From NCBI GenBank assembly GCA_030141605.1, contig JAQGDQ010000006.1, positions 476,501 to 536,500 of the forward strand: 60,000 nucleotides of DNA, written 5' to 3'. The stretch is from Tubiluchus corallicola (lineage: Eukaryota > Priapulida > Priapulimorpha > Priapulimorphida > Tubiluchidae). The position numbers and the translations under genes are program-made. The notes beneath the pieces are model-generated. The model did not search any database. It worked only from the letters and a program-made list of their open reading frames with translations, and was not told the origin of the DNA. Positions 11,701 through 24,736 of this stretch are shown here, one piece after another; within the stretch, counting starts at the first letter, position 1; every line of letters starts with the position of its first letter.

Positions 11701-13926
11701 GGATTAATTTGAATGTTCTGTAAATTAACTCTATACTGGGGAAACACAACAAATGCTTAATAATTCACCTAAACGCTCTAATACGTTTGTGTTTTCATGG
11801 GTATCAATGCTGTATATGCTCATGGTGCTACGAAAACAAAGTCAAACAATGATCGGTTACTTTGTCTTTTCTGCTTGCAGCTTTTTTACCAAACAGTCTA
11901 ATTTTACTAAAGGAACTGTCCACAAATGTCCACCATCAATCTGGTAGTTATTTATTATACTTGTGGTTTCTTCTGAAGAGGTGTCATTCTTGAGTCTTGA
12001 ACTCTAACTTTGAAATAAATAGGCTTTTGTTAAATAATCAATTTGCACGGATAGGTAGCTTGATAACTGGTGCAGATGTTAAGATACATTTACAGCTTTA
12101 GGAACTCGTATTGACACAAGATAGCAAATAACGGTTTATAGTGTTTCATATTACGAATGTTGTACAGTGTATAATTATTTTTAATTGTACATGTTAACTC
12201 CTTGCACATTTTATCGGTACAAATATTTTCAGGGGTTGCCCGCATGCACACCAGTGGTTAGAGTCATTCCCAATATTTCTTGTTTTGTCAACGAAAGTAC
12301 CTCATCTTACACATTGGGCAAGCATTGCGGTGCATATGCTCGAAATATTGTTCACTCTTTACTCCGATGTGTGGGTAGCTATGAAGAGGTTCCAGAATAC
12401 CTACAAGACAGTGTTGGTGCTGTATCAGGATGTGGTCCAGCTTTTGTGAGTACCATTTCTGTTTTGCTGAATTTGTAACAGTTTTGGTTTTGAGATCCTC
12501 TTTTAGTGACTTAACATTCCTGCCATACCAATGATTTCTGATTTTTGCCATATAGCACAACATATGAACAATGGGTTCAACAGTTATTTTTTCTTTGAAA
12601 AAAAACTGGTGCAAGATATTCATAAAATTGTGGCATCTTATCTTAAAAAATTATACCCAGCACCAAATATTCCCCACTTGTAAAGTTAGTATTGTAATTA
12701 CTTTAACTAGATAAACTTAGTCTTGTATTTTATTTGCAGTTGTTATTATTATTTGCCTGTGAATTAAATTGCCATGTGCTATTCATTGTGTCCTTGCCAC
12801 ATATTTCAATAACCAGCTATGATTTGGGCTGTTGGATGTTATATGGGTAGTCTCAGATCTGGTGGAGTGGGATAACTGGTAGACCCCAATCTGTTTTTCG
12901 ATGGAGAATTTTCGTTAAATAAAAGAGATTATTCCTACAAAGTCGTACAGTGTTAACTACTATTACTCCCCAGATACTTCAGATCATGTGAAGATTTGGT
13001 TTTCCATTTTTAGACCATGGTATTTATTGAAGCACTTGCCGATGGTGCAGTGAGGATGGGTGTGCCTCGTCCCCTGGCTTTGAAATTTGCAGCACAGACT
13101 GTGATGGTAATCACATTAAATTTTTTAACTGTTTATAGTATGTATAGTTTTTGCCTTACTTCAATGTAATAATATAAAGTAACTATTGCACACAGGCCCA
13201 CAGTTCCTGTTCAAAGTGCTATATGCTGTGAATCACTTTTAGGTTGCAGAAACTTTGACTGCGACATGTGTATCTTAGTATAGATAAACTAGTCTAGCTA
13301 GCTATATTCGGAGAATGGATATGAAGTACTCATTCCTGTCATAATTGTGATGATGTTTCTTTTACATTGTTAATGCATACAAATTAACATTTGTTTGAAA
13401 TAATTGGTATAGCAGAGGACAGAAGAATTCTTAGATCAGGTTATATTCTCATTATAATTTTACGAAGATGATTGCCTAGAGTGCCAGTTGCCTCGTGCCA
13501 AATTAAGCATAGTGTATGATCTCACGTGCTACCAATTTTTACAAGGGTTTATGCAGTTAAATTATTTTACAGAATTACCTAAAATTATGATCCTACAAAC
13601 TCTGAAAACAATCCACAATCGTATTTTGCATGAGTTTAATATATTTTTTGACAGGTGGCCACTGATTAAAATGTTCATATAGGAAAACTCATGCATTTTT
13701 GGATGATTCTTTAACTGCCAGAAATTATATTTTTTTCATTTAGGGGTCTGCAAAACTGCTTTTGGAAACGGGCAAACATCCGGGGCAGGTGAAGGACGAA
13801 GTTTGTTCCCCAGGTGGCACCACTATAGCAGGCATTCATAAGCTTGAAAAGGCTGGTTTTCGTGGCGCTGTCATGGATGCTGTTGAAGCTGCGACAGTTC
13901 AGTCCGAGAAGCTTGGAACAAACTAA
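5734..13926 (+). CDS. PYCR3: Pyrroline-5-carboxylate reductase, PYCR3-like (6 exons, 280 aa)
   Basis: Exons: 5734-5839, 10119-10180, 11034-11219, 12233-12445, 13014-13106, 13744-13926. All introns are GT-AG and the phases join without error. The enzyme reduces pyrroline-5-carboxylate to proline with NAD(P)H, the last step of proline synthesis. The N-terminal Rossmann fold shows [10 protein letters not shown] at about residues 17-25 and AVKP at 80-83; SVAAGLT lies at 106-112. The C-terminal dimer and active-site domain has SGCGPAF at 183-189, [11 protein letters not shown] from 195, and the signature SPGGTTIAG at 242-250. The start ATG follows an in-frame TAA at 5716. The protein lacks an obvious mitochondrial presequence and the long C-terminal tail of PYCR1/2, and ends like PYCR3, so a cytosolic PYCR3-type enzyme is the best call. 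The middle residue of the usual SGSGPA motif is Cys here. Confidence 0.93.
6491..6952 (+). repeat. Diverged direct repeat of about 95 bp
   Basis: The segment 6491-6588 (starting TGTAATGATATGCTTCATGC) recurs at 6858-6952 with scattered substitutions. The 269 bp between them contain no recognisable domain. The pair lies in intron 1 of the PYCR gene, just upstream of the TIR element at 6990. It could be the ends of one decayed transposon or two copies of a short interspersed element. Confidence 0.7.
6990..7916. mobile_element. 927-bp Tc1/mariner- or pogo-like non-autonomous element
   Basis: Terminal inverted repeats of 22 bp, one mismatch (CAGTAGGTGCCGCTTAATAG at the left, CAGTAGGTGTCGCTTAATAG read inward from the right), bound the element. 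TA dinucleotides at 6988-6989 and 7917-7918 fit a TA target duplication. Further GACTCAATTAA/GAGTCAATTAAG blocks lie just inside both ends. I find no transposase frame, so this is a deletion derivative or MITE-like copy in intron 1 of the PYCR gene. Confidence 0.75.
7917..10118. other. Rest of PYCR intron 1, no gene recognised
   Basis: About 2.2 kb of intronic sequence. The part from roughly 8800 to 10030 is less AT-rich than its surroundings and contains open frames near 8817-9002 and 9577-9891, but their translations match no family I recognise. It may be a decayed retroelement. Confidence 0.4.
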
Positions 13927-14216
13927 ACCCTAACCGAAGGTCGTGGCATGGTTTTTTTGCCTGTCCTGTTGTATCTAAAGATATGTCTAATATGAAACTT
14001 GACCAAATGCTTAGCATGTTACAGCAAATTTCCAGTTTCTGGAAAACTACTTTATTATGTTACCTCATTCTTGTTTTTAAAAAACCTAAGCTTTTTTCTT
14101 TTTGTTTCAAGTTCAAGTCAAGAATTCTATTTTTTATAAATTTATGCTTTACCATTCTTTGTATCTACTAAGTGAGAAATGTTTTGGTAAAAGGTTTTTT
14201 TTACTTTATATATTCT

Positions 14217-14222
14217 ATTAAA
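14217..14222 (+). terminator. Possible PYCR polyadenylation signal (ATTAAA)
   Basis: ATTAAA about 290 bp after the PYCR stop codon, in a T-rich 3' region. It is the common variant of AATAAA; nothing else supports it. Confidence 0.35.
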
Positions 14223-14927
14223 TACATGTTATATTAGTTATCATAATAGTTTCTTAACATTCTTCTGTATCAATCAACATTCAACCTTAAGGACTGTGGA
14301 AATAAGGCTGTTGAGACTGGTCAGTAGTAGTGTTCCCAGCAGTCACAGGCTTGACATTTCATAACTTCCTAGTAATCACTCAACCATCCTTACTCTCCAA
14401 TTTCATGCAAAAATAATATCACATTGTCATACTCCTTATCTTTTTAAAAAGTTAAGTCTGAAACATTCTTTCAAATTATGAGACATCACGTCTTATTTGT
14501 TTTTATAGTTATATATATTTAGATATTCGTTAGGGTGCTGCTGGTACATGCATTACTATTTTTGTATAGTCTTTTTCACTAAATTATTTTTGTTGGTTAG
14601 AAACTATATTAGTATTTTGAACTTTAGGAAAATTACACATTGTCATGTACAAATTCATAATTTATTCAAGAAGTAAAAAGGTGAGACGTGACCCATTTAG
14701 TTCCGAGTTTTGACATAATAATCAATGAAATCAGATATTCAGTAAGTTATTATGGATTTATACACTAGCACAGACACAGTTGACATCGGGACTTGAATAG
14801 GATAATTTTAGCAGTCAGCTTTTTACCTTTGTTAAGATAAGCAAATATGCTTGTTAATGTGCAATTTCAGAAAATACTTCCTAGAAATGCTATTGCGATA
14901 TGCATTCTCACCTTTCTTTCTCACCAT

Positions 14928-16198
14928 CCTCCTGGTAGATTTTCATCTGTCAGCCGGCGAACACTTGATAACGTCTCTCCTGGTGTCTCTGTCTTCATAC
15001 GTCTTCTCCTCCTCCACATCCACCAGTCGGATTCCTCTCCTCGCAAGCGCCTCTCCAACTCCATCAAGCCATCTCTTCCGGGGCCTTCCCACTGGTCTTT
15101 TGCCTTGCGGCTTCCATTCAAGATATTTCTTTGGCAATCTCGTGTCGTCCATCCGCTTAATATGCCCATACCACCTCAACTTGCTCTCCTCAATCTCTCT
15201 CAAGAGTGGTTTCACTGAGAGGTCTGACCTTATCTGTTCACTTCTGAGTCTGTCTATCCTTGTTACACCCCTTATAGTCCGAAGAACTTTCATTTCCGCT
15301 GCCTGTAGTCTTGAGGATGTCTTCGTTGTAAGTGACCAACATTCAGCTCCATATGTTAGTATTGGTTTCAATATTGTGTTATATATAGTTGTCTTGACTT
15401 GCTTGGGTATGCACTTCTCTTTCAATAGGGGATACATCATCATAAAATTTCTTGTATATTTCTCAATCCTCGCACTCAACTCCGTTTCCTGAATATTTCC
15501 TTCATCCACAACCACCCCAAGGTATTTATAGGAATTTGCCTGGTGCAGCTTCCTGTCTTCCATATACACATCAAATTCCTCTCTTCTACGGCTTATGTGC
15601 ATGAACTCAGTCTTTCCCTTTGCCGTGTTTATGCTCATTCCATTATTATTCATTGTTGATAACCATGAACTGGCCACACCCTGCAGTTCTTGTATGGTGT
15701 CCACCATCACCGCCGCGTCGTCCGCGTAGGCGAGGACTTGCTGGTTTGGTCGTGGGTTTGTATCTCTGATGCACTTGTCCATGAATATGATATATAGGAG
15801 CGGGGACAACCCGTCTCCTTGTTTTACACCTGCTTCGATGTTAAACCAGTCAGTCTCCACGTCTCCTTTTCTTACCTTACTCACACTATTGCTATAGATG
15901 CTCTTGATAACTCTTATCAGCTTTTTGGGAACAGAATACGGCGGCTCCGACATAATCTTCCAAAGCAGCTTTCTTGGGACACGGTCAAAAGCTTTCTCCA
16001 TATCAATGAAGAGAGCAAATTTGTCCCTTCCCCACTCCCAGCTTTTCTCCATTATCATCTTCATCACAAACACAAGATCTGATGTACTTCGTCCTGGTCG
16101 AAATCCGTACTGCCATTCTCCCAATCTAGCCTCAACATCTATGCATTCATCTATCAAAATGCCAAAGTACAGCACTGCATCATAAAACTTCGTTTTTA
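14928..16198 (-). mobile_element. 5'-truncated RTE-like LINE with 11-bp target duplication
   Basis: A single minus-strand frame is open from about 16195 to the TGA at 14943-14945 (410 codons from the first Met at 16175). It encodes the C-terminal half of a non-LTR reverse transcriptase: YGFRPGRST, then FIDMEKAFDRVPR, the EAGVKQGDGLSP block, the YADDAAVMV catalytic box, SYKYLGVVV, and the tail LRWYGHIKRM ... GKRPVGRPRKRWLDGV. These blocks are typical of RTE-type and related LINEs. TTTCTCACCAT occurs at 14917-14927 and 16199-16209, flanking the copy as a target duplication. The reading frame is undamaged but lacks the endonuclease and N-terminal reverse transcriptase, so the copy is dead on arrival yet young. 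The element lies between the convergent PYCR and RAD21 genes. Confidence 0.85.
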
Positions 16199-17630
16199 TT
16201 TCTCACCATTAGATTTACAAATAAATAACATGCAGATCTATATTTAACATGAATATGTGAATATGAATACTAGTTCCCCAAATGATAAACTGTGTCCGTA
16301 GCAAATGCAGTAAGTGCATACTTTAAGTTTAATCAAAGCATGTTGCAGGCAATCAACGAAATTAGTCTTAAAGAAACAGGTCTTAGTATTACACAGAATC
16401 GCAGTTGAAATCAGATTTTAAAAAATGTATTCCAATATATTTAATTTTAAGAAAATTGAACTGCATACAATCAAATTACCATATTGGAATTATGACAAAG
16501 TATACGACGAAGTCACTCAACGTGTACAAACAAATTCTGTGCTTATAGCACTAAATACACTTAAGCGAATTGCATTTACATTGAAACGAGTTATTTCTAG
16601 GTGGTTTACATCACAAACTAAAAAAATATGAAATTGTATTATAGACATCATCGAATAAACTCGTCCCCCATATATACAAATGCGGAACTCATTGAAAATT
16701 AGTTCTATGAACGATTCGATAAAATTTTATCATCGCAAAACATATCCACTGTACAACTAATTTCTGTGTTTCACGTGGAATTATCGACATATCACGTAGA
16801 ATTTACTGATATGACCACAGTCTTAATAACCATACAAAATTAAAATGCAACACAACATTCAGTTGTCATTGTGTAAGACAATAGCAACAACTTGCATAAA
16901 CATTTGAGAATTAGACTATTGAAATTATTCAAGAAAATTTTTTATGCCACATGGCAAATTATGATACATGTGAAAAGGCCAATATTTTCCAACAGGTGCC
17001 TATGAAAGTATATTATATTTACGTAAGGAATGTAAAGCACAATAGTTCAAAAACCAAATTTCTTTTACCTGAAAACAAAGACAATGTTAAAATAACATAT
17101 AAGTTGAAACAGTGTCTTGACTTATTTTCACTTTACAGCACAAAGCTTTAAGATAAAGAAAAATTACAAACCACAACCATTTCACGAATGTCAGTAAACT
17201 AAACAGGCACATACAAAAACATGATTATTATATAATGGTGATCAACAACTACAATTACAAATGCACGATCATTTTTCTCCAATGCCAGATTAAAAGGTAA
17301 TAAATGAATGACACAATTAATGCCTGAATTAGAAGAATAGCACTGTATTTAATAAACAGGATATAGTCCACTACACAACAAATTTTGTACCATCTAAAAT
17401 ACTGCCTCAGTAATTTACAGCCGCTATTCAGTTCAAACAAGAACTGTGTACCTTTTGGCAAAATATTTACAAATAAAAGAATTTAACGTAACTTACACCT
17501 ATAACTACATATGTCTTAATAACTAGTCCATAGGACCGTTTCTGCTAATACTCTAATTAAATAAGATAAAGGATTCTGTACAATGCGAATTTAATTTTAC
17601 AACTTTTGCATTTACTGCCATTGTGGCAGA
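16199..17630. other. Spacer downstream of RAD21, nothing recognised
   Basis: AT-rich sequence between the LINE copy and the RAD21 stop codon. Its upper part should hold the RAD21 3' UTR on the minus strand; I could not fix the polyadenylation site. Short open frames here look random. Confidence 0.5.
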
Positions 17631-20600
17631 TTACAAATCGAGTACTTTTTGGAAGCTTGCTCCTTTAGTTATGATAATATCATCGTATGCTCCATTCTGG
17701 TTAACGTCAATAGCAGCTTGTTTCTTGAGTACTAACAACATGTAGAACTTTGATGCTGCTTGCTTCCGTGTGTTTTTTCTTGTTATTTCTATAAAACTGG
17801 CCTCATCCTATACATATATATACACAACAGTAGTTAGATTAGAAATGTGACTGTAAGCAATATTTTCTAACAAAAATGTCGAGGACCTGGCAATGAAAAG
17901 TTTTAATTTTATTTCCATAATGTAGTACACAGTCGAATCTCGAGATGATGCATTTTGGATGTTAACAAAATTCGGTAGCATGGTAATGTCCCAAAGTTGT
18001 ATCAATATATTTACATGTGAATAACCACTCAGTACTATGTCTTAGGATTTTATTCTGACATTCCTTACCTGATCTTTTAATGCTCTATGTAGCGTGTAAA
18101 GCATTTGCTGAGATCGTTTGTTCCACCGTCGTTCCTCAAACTGTTCAATATTCTCGCCTTCTTCTTGCTGCAAGTTTTCAACTTCTTCTGGTGGCTAAAT
18201 ACAAAATGTCATCAGTGACACAACACAGCACAAATGGTTGGATCTAATCAGATAATGAAACCACTATGTTGAAAATATAAGCAGAAAACAGCTAACTAAA
18301 TTCCCAGTTAAAGTTAAAAACATTGCTAATGCTCATGTAACACTACCTGAGGAGTTTTTGGTGACAAATCTTTTTCCCTATCCTCATCTATAGGTCCAGG
18401 TGTGAAAGGTGTTATAGGTCCACCAGGTGTGACAGGATCATCGTACTGATCAATGTGCTGTTGCGGATGCTCATCAGGTGGTGCCAAATTAACTAATTCA
18501 GGGTGGTGTTGTTCCAGTTGCTCCGCGGCATGTGCAGGTGTCGCTACTTCAGTGAGTGCCAATGGAGGTTCCTCTAATCTAGACTCTTGCTCTCTGACAT
18601 GTGAGAAATCTGAAACCATAACAACAATTAGCTCAAGAGTACAATAGTATGTTTGAAGAAGTCATACTTCATTAGAATAAAACCACAAAAAAATGACAAC
18701 AACTGGCATAAGTAGACCCAACATACTTATTTGTCATTAGACAATGATTCATGTTACATCTGCCACACTTTAAAATGTACAAAGTCAACACAACAAGGCA
18801 CAATTTGACCACTATGCAATATTAAACACAATGTAAAATTTTGTAGACTCGTCTAAAACTTTGGCATTCATGTTTCCTGTCTGATGTCTAGTATTAGAAC
18901 AGCGGACACAAAAGGTGCAGTCCTGCTGGAACTCACGACTGCTCCTCTGACACCTCTCTAAAGGATTTATTGAAATGATGAAATAATAGTTGTTGTCCTT
19001 AACAGTTTAACAAGCAACGTTAGGGTGCCAGTCGTATTATAATCCTACCGTAATGCTCTCAAGTCTTTGGAATGCATTTTCATCGAATAGTACAGCTAGT
19101 GTAACACATATGTAGATTTACTTTTCCAAAAAATAGCAGAGTTTTTGTTTATTTGAAAAATCTTCTAAATATTGGAGAACTAAAACTAGCGGTAGTAATT
19201 CGTTGATATGGTTTTGATAATGGAAGTCAATAATAAGCAGCATACAGGCTGTTGCTTTGCCACTTGATGCTGTCACTGTATAATTAGTGACCATACTAAC
19301 CAGCTTGCAGCTAGAAAAAGTGACAAAAGGCCAAATGGCAGATTATTATTAATCTGAGTTATCTTAGTTCATTAGGTTTATTGTATAGCAGGTAAATTTG
19401 ACAGAATTTTACATTAAAATCTTTTTCCCAACGAAATACGACAGTATTCAAGACTGTTTCATGCGACCAGCTTAGCTAAAGAAAATTACCCATTAAATTA
19501 CCTAAATTTTAAATTTGAGCACAACATAAAAAAATAAAGCAAATAATTTAACTAACTGATTTCGCACTAGTAATTAAATTAGGACGTCTTGACGATGTTT
19601 TTCAAACTACATCATTCAGTTAACACTAGTGACAGGGCAGAAATCCACTGCATGAGACACAAGACAGTAATTTAGAAAAGAACTTCAGATCTCATATCCA
19701 CACAGTTTCAAGCACCTTGAAATATAGCACTGTGCCTCTAACATCAACCGCATCAACAAATCATATTTGCATAGTTCGCTTAAATGGCACATTGACGAAT
19801 AATGATTGTGTGAGGTTTGAGTTTGCATGTCAGGCCAAAGCTAAAAAGGTAACATTGTAAACACCTTTCACAATCATAAGTGAACGCTAGCATTAAAGAA
19901 GTCACCTTTCTCAGTTAAATCTGCCTCTCTCTGCAATTCCTTCTCCAGCTCCAATCGATCCTCTACTGGTATTTCATGATCAAATTCATCTTCAAATATT
20001 GCTTTTGTTACCAAATTTCTTGTAAAAAGCTGAAGCACAGATAATAAATGAAAGATGAAACCACCATAGTACGTATATTACAAATAATCCGAATGGAAAT
20101 TGCTATAAGAAGCAAGGTCAAAGTAATACTAACAAGGGTTAATTTCGTGATTACAACTATAACTCACATCATTTTTTTAAATGAACACAATTTGTGAAAA
20201 AAATGCTTTCAAATCACAATAATAAAATTACCCCCCTCCCGTTATTCAAAGACACTCCAAGCAACAATATATGTATAAAAAACACAACAGCACATTATAA
20301 AACCCCACTTTAGTTTGTCGCTTTTATATTTATGAATACATAACATCCATACCATGTAATGCATGCAATGTAAATACAGGAATATCAGCATATTTTAATG
20401 CAAATTAATAATTGTTGCCCAAATGAATGCAGTAAGTGTTGGATAATATTATTAATATATGTCAGGCTTAATCAGAACAAGATGCAGGAATTCTTGAAAA
20501 CAAATAACAAGTCTTGGAATTGCAGAGATGTATAATAAAATCAGATCTTTCAAAAAGTATATGTTTTCATATAGGGAGTGTTATTGCACTGATAAGTGTT

Positions 20601-23600
20601 CTCAGGTTTTTAAGCAGTTCTCATAAACCTTTTTTTCTTATTAAAATTAATTACCTTTGCCAAAGCTCTGGAATGTAATGCCCGACCAGGCAGAGCAAAC
20701 AGCTTCTCCACACCACCAGTTTCTTTCCAATGCATTAACTTCTTGGTGGGTGGTGCAAGATCAAGGGTTGTAACAATATCTGATGTATCAGACAACTGTG
20801 CTCGCATATCATCACCATCAATCCCTTTAATTTCATCAATAACAAGTTTTCTTTTCCGTTTTACACGTACTCTTTCATTGCCTGCAACAGAATAAAAAAC
20901 TGTACACCACAAAATGAAATAAAATAAGAGAAACTACACTTCTAAAAATGTCACCTACATGCCCAGTTGAAAACTGCACATGCGTAATATTAAATTCTTA
21001 TTCAATATTGATTAGCTCTACTGCAGAGTCACAAATTATTTGTGATCAAAGCTATCAATTTATGAAAAAATGTCTAATTAAAAGGCTAGCAATTAGCTCA
21101 TAAGCTAATTAGCAAAACTGTTATAACTAATCTAGCGAAAGATTCATATACCACACTGTTTTACTATAAAATACTTACAAGCATTTATAGTGGCTTATGC
21201 TAAATAAAAAAGTTAAACTTTGCTATACCAAGAACATTAGTTGCATCAAGAGGTTCCAAAGTAAAGGCTTCTTCTTCATTCTGAATAAGGGTAGTTTGAT
21301 CTCCTTGTTCATGTTCTTCAGCTTGTGCTCCACCAGTTTCACGTACCATTCCACTGCGATCCCCAAATGGAATTTGTGTTTGTGCTTGAGGTGGTGGAGG
21401 CACAAAGGGCTGTGTTGAAGGGCCAGGTCTACTGGAGTCATCATCGTGTGCAGCAGCTAAATTAAAAAAAGAAAATGCAAAATGAGGTGTAATTTTATTT
21501 CCGATAATTATCCATAAGGATGAAAGACATAATTGTAAACAAAGTTTACATCGTTTTTAAAAATTCGTTGTATCTTTAAATATACAATAAATAGTTAAAA
21601 AACAAAAATAATATTACTGATAAATGACTAGCATTTCAGCAATTAACCCCATTATATTTCTCTAGCATTTGACTATTATATAACTACTACTACATTTATT
21701 TAAAAAATTATTAAAAAAATAAGAGAAATGACGCACTTAATAGTTTGCAATACTCACATAGAGGCTCATAATCATCACCATCAGATTCAAAACCTCCTCC
21801 TATGTCGCCACCGTCATCAGAACTCATACCATCTCCATGTGCCAACCGATTGTCTTCCATAGGTGCATCATCGAAGAGACCAGCTCCTTCTTCCATGAAG
21901 TTGGCATCACCTGAAATAAAAGTCAAACAATGCAATGCAAGACTCGCTGTATACAGCATCCGTTATATATCATCACTTAATAATCAGAAATAAAATCATT
22001 TTCCATAGTGTTCAACACTTTATGATATGAATAGATAATCAAAAGAAAGGCACACTACTATGCAAGACACTCTTCAAAAACTCCTTAAAGCTATTCAACA
22101 TGGCATTTCTTTATAAGTGCTCTCCAGGTTACAGTCACTTTCTCACCATGAGCTGAACAACTAAATCAATGACAGTATGGATAACAAATATTATAGTATC
22201 ACTGCAACTGGAACATAGCCATTCTATGCATACATTACTCCCTTAATAAGTCGCAAATCAAACCTGCAAGTCTTCCTAGCAGTGACCAATCTATTTACCC
22301 TTCTGACATGCATTGTTTAACTTATAGTTGATTACATTAATATGACCACTCTGCTAAGCACCCTCATTTTGAATATGCTTTATTTAAATGAAATAAAAAA
22401 GCAAAACAGTGAGGCTATTACTGAGCAAGATTTTCATTATCCTGTCGAAGTTTTGATTAACTGTTGAAGCTGTGTTCCTTTTTTGTATACTACATACCAA
22501 GTAAACCCTCTCCTACAGCACCACCAAAACCATCATCTTGCAAAGGCTTGTCATAATCCATTTCCATTTGCTTATCCAAGGACACCTCACCATCCTTTTT
22601 GTGAGATTCTTCAAGCAGAAGATTTGACCCATCTGAAGGGTGCATCAACGGCTCATCAAGGCTTGGTCCTTCTCTGAGCATTTCTCTTTCATCAAATCCC
22701 ATGTCACCTAAATAGAAAGCAGTTGAAAGCTCTGAAACAATCAACTATAATAGCCTGTTACTATAAACAGAGTATCTCAACACACGATAATCATATGCAA
22801 TAAAATCTGTTTGAAATAACAAAATGAGACGTACTCTAATTCAACAAAAATGCTTAGGAAAAGAAATGCTGCACCATCAAACATGAATAATATGTGGCAA
22901 ATTAGTGAGAAAAACTATTTTTCATCAATTTATTTTTGTCTTGCCCATCCTTGTACTATGTGCATACAAAGGCAGAATTGTAACCATTCACAAAATGCGA
23001 AAAAAGGGTTGCACATTTTTCCATGGATTTGTAACAGACAGTTTTCTGAGTCAAACTGTTTACATTAATGATGGCCTCCAGTTCCCAAAAGTGAATCACA
23101 TGAGCCAGTTTTACAATCTCCATAATATCGCTCAAAATTGCTTACCAAAGCCATCATCGCCAACAAGCGTTATATTCCCATAATCCTCACGTATTGTTAT
23201 TTCCTCTGCCCTGCTTTGATTTAGGTTGAACTGTGGCTGCACATCAATATCCCTACAAGTTTTAAGAACCAGCAAAATGTAAGATTCAAGACAGGCAGAC
23301 AATTACACTAGGATCAATTAATACAACATGTTTGTAAAAAGTTGCGAGCAACTGAAAAATGTAGAACACAATTTTAATCTTTAACTTATTGTAAAATGAA
23401 CAGTGATTGGCAACAATAACATGGCAAAAATTAAGTACCTTTCTAGTTTAAAATTATAGGTCACTCCAATATATAGCACATAGTGTACTAGCTGCTACTA
23501 CAAATTGTACGATAAACCATCTCTGTTGGCTAAATTTGCTCAAAAACTTGCCATTACAACATCACAAGGACCAATCTGAATAGAGTGTATAAAAGCAAGA

Positions 23601-24736
23601 ACTATTAAAAACATAAAAATGTGCTTTCTCTTACGTCAAATCTGCCATTGTTGTGTCAAAGTCGTGGAATACCTCTGGAAGAGTAATTGTAGCCAAATTT
23701 GCTTCTCTGTTCTCTTCGGGTAAATCCACTGCACCGGGTCGAAAAGCCATTTTGATCTTAACAAAAGCTTCATTGCAATCGGCTAAAAGATATTTGGCTT
23801 TGCGAGAATAGATGCGTACTACTCCGAGCAGCAAGTGACCAGATGTACGCAAAGCCATTTTTACCTAAAAGAAAGACGCATTCGTGTTTACATGGAATGA
23901 CTTAAATAAAAACTGAAATAAATTTAATAGCTGAAGGAACAAATTGCAAAATCACTTAAACGTAATTACAACCTCATGTAATCATAACTTGATACAAAAC
24001 AGGTTTAGGCACTTCTGCATTTATCAAAATTATTGTAAATTAAAATAACTAATATAAATATTACTCTGGGTACATGTTAAAAATCATTTCAAGTCGCTGA
24101 TTTCTAGTATGATATTAGAACGTTTTAAAGCTAAGAGTTGAAATAACAGATCGCAAATTACATAGCTTTCAAAACCTTAGACAGAGGAGACACCGTTTCG
24201 ACATAGTAACATTGTTAAACGAGAAGAAACATACCAAATTCAAGCTCCGTGAAATGAACACAATATTGTTGGAACTACATAGGATTTCCTACAGATTGTG
24301 CTGTCGTCTGTCGAAATTCAAAATTATGTAATCTATATTTTAAACCAACTATAAATATTCCACTTGGTCTACATGAACATATTATTATTAAATTGTTTGT
24401 GACAACACAACAGATTTAAGGACTTTCTTGTGTATTAGTTTCATGGTGACATTGCTGTAAACATAGAAAAAGCATTAATAAATTCAATTCTGGTTCAGTT
24501 CGGAGCTTACTGACTAAATTACTTGTATTACAGTGCTGCGAAACATTTTTATAATTATTAATTTTGCAGTACGATCAAGAAAGACCGCATACCTTTGGCT
24601 CAATAATGCTGTCAACACTTTGCTCTAAGTTTGTCTCAAAAACATGTGCCTTAGTCAGCTTTTTGTCCCAATGTGCAGCTAACCAAACTCTGGCCAAAGG
24701 GCCCTTTTTGCTGAGAACAAAATGTGCGTAAAACAT
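17631..24736 (-). CDS. RAD21: Cohesin kleisin subunit RAD21/SCC1 (11 exons, 662 aa)
   Basis: Exons in transcript order: 24593-24736, 23635-23864, 23146-23252, 22498-22707, 21758-21910, 21229-21456, 20655-20881, 19906-20029, 18347-18609, 18069-18194, 17631-17807. All introns are GT-AG and phases close. RAD21 bridges the SMC1 and SMC3 heads to shut the cohesin ring that holds sister chromatids in the nucleus. The N-terminal SMC3-binding domain starts [20 protein letters not shown] and continues through [20 protein letters not shown] and [19 protein letters not shown] separase-type site EREMLR ends at R172. The middle region has [20 protein letters not shown] at about 394-413, the block that in the family binds the SA/STAG subunit. 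The C-terminal winged-helix SMC1-binding domain begins near [13 protein letters not shown] (exon 10) and ends at the stop. Length is close to vertebrate RAD21 (about 630 aa). The start codon opens exon 1 at 24736. Confidence 0.96.

Noticed and set aside
14851-15492. 213-codon plus-strand frame
   Set aside because: It is the antisense shadow of the LINE reverse transcriptase on the minus strand, which has all the family motifs.
17931-17944. CAGTCGAATCTCGA, similar to pogo/Tigger termini, in a RAD21 intron
   Set aside because: Only one end found; no partner terminus or target duplication.
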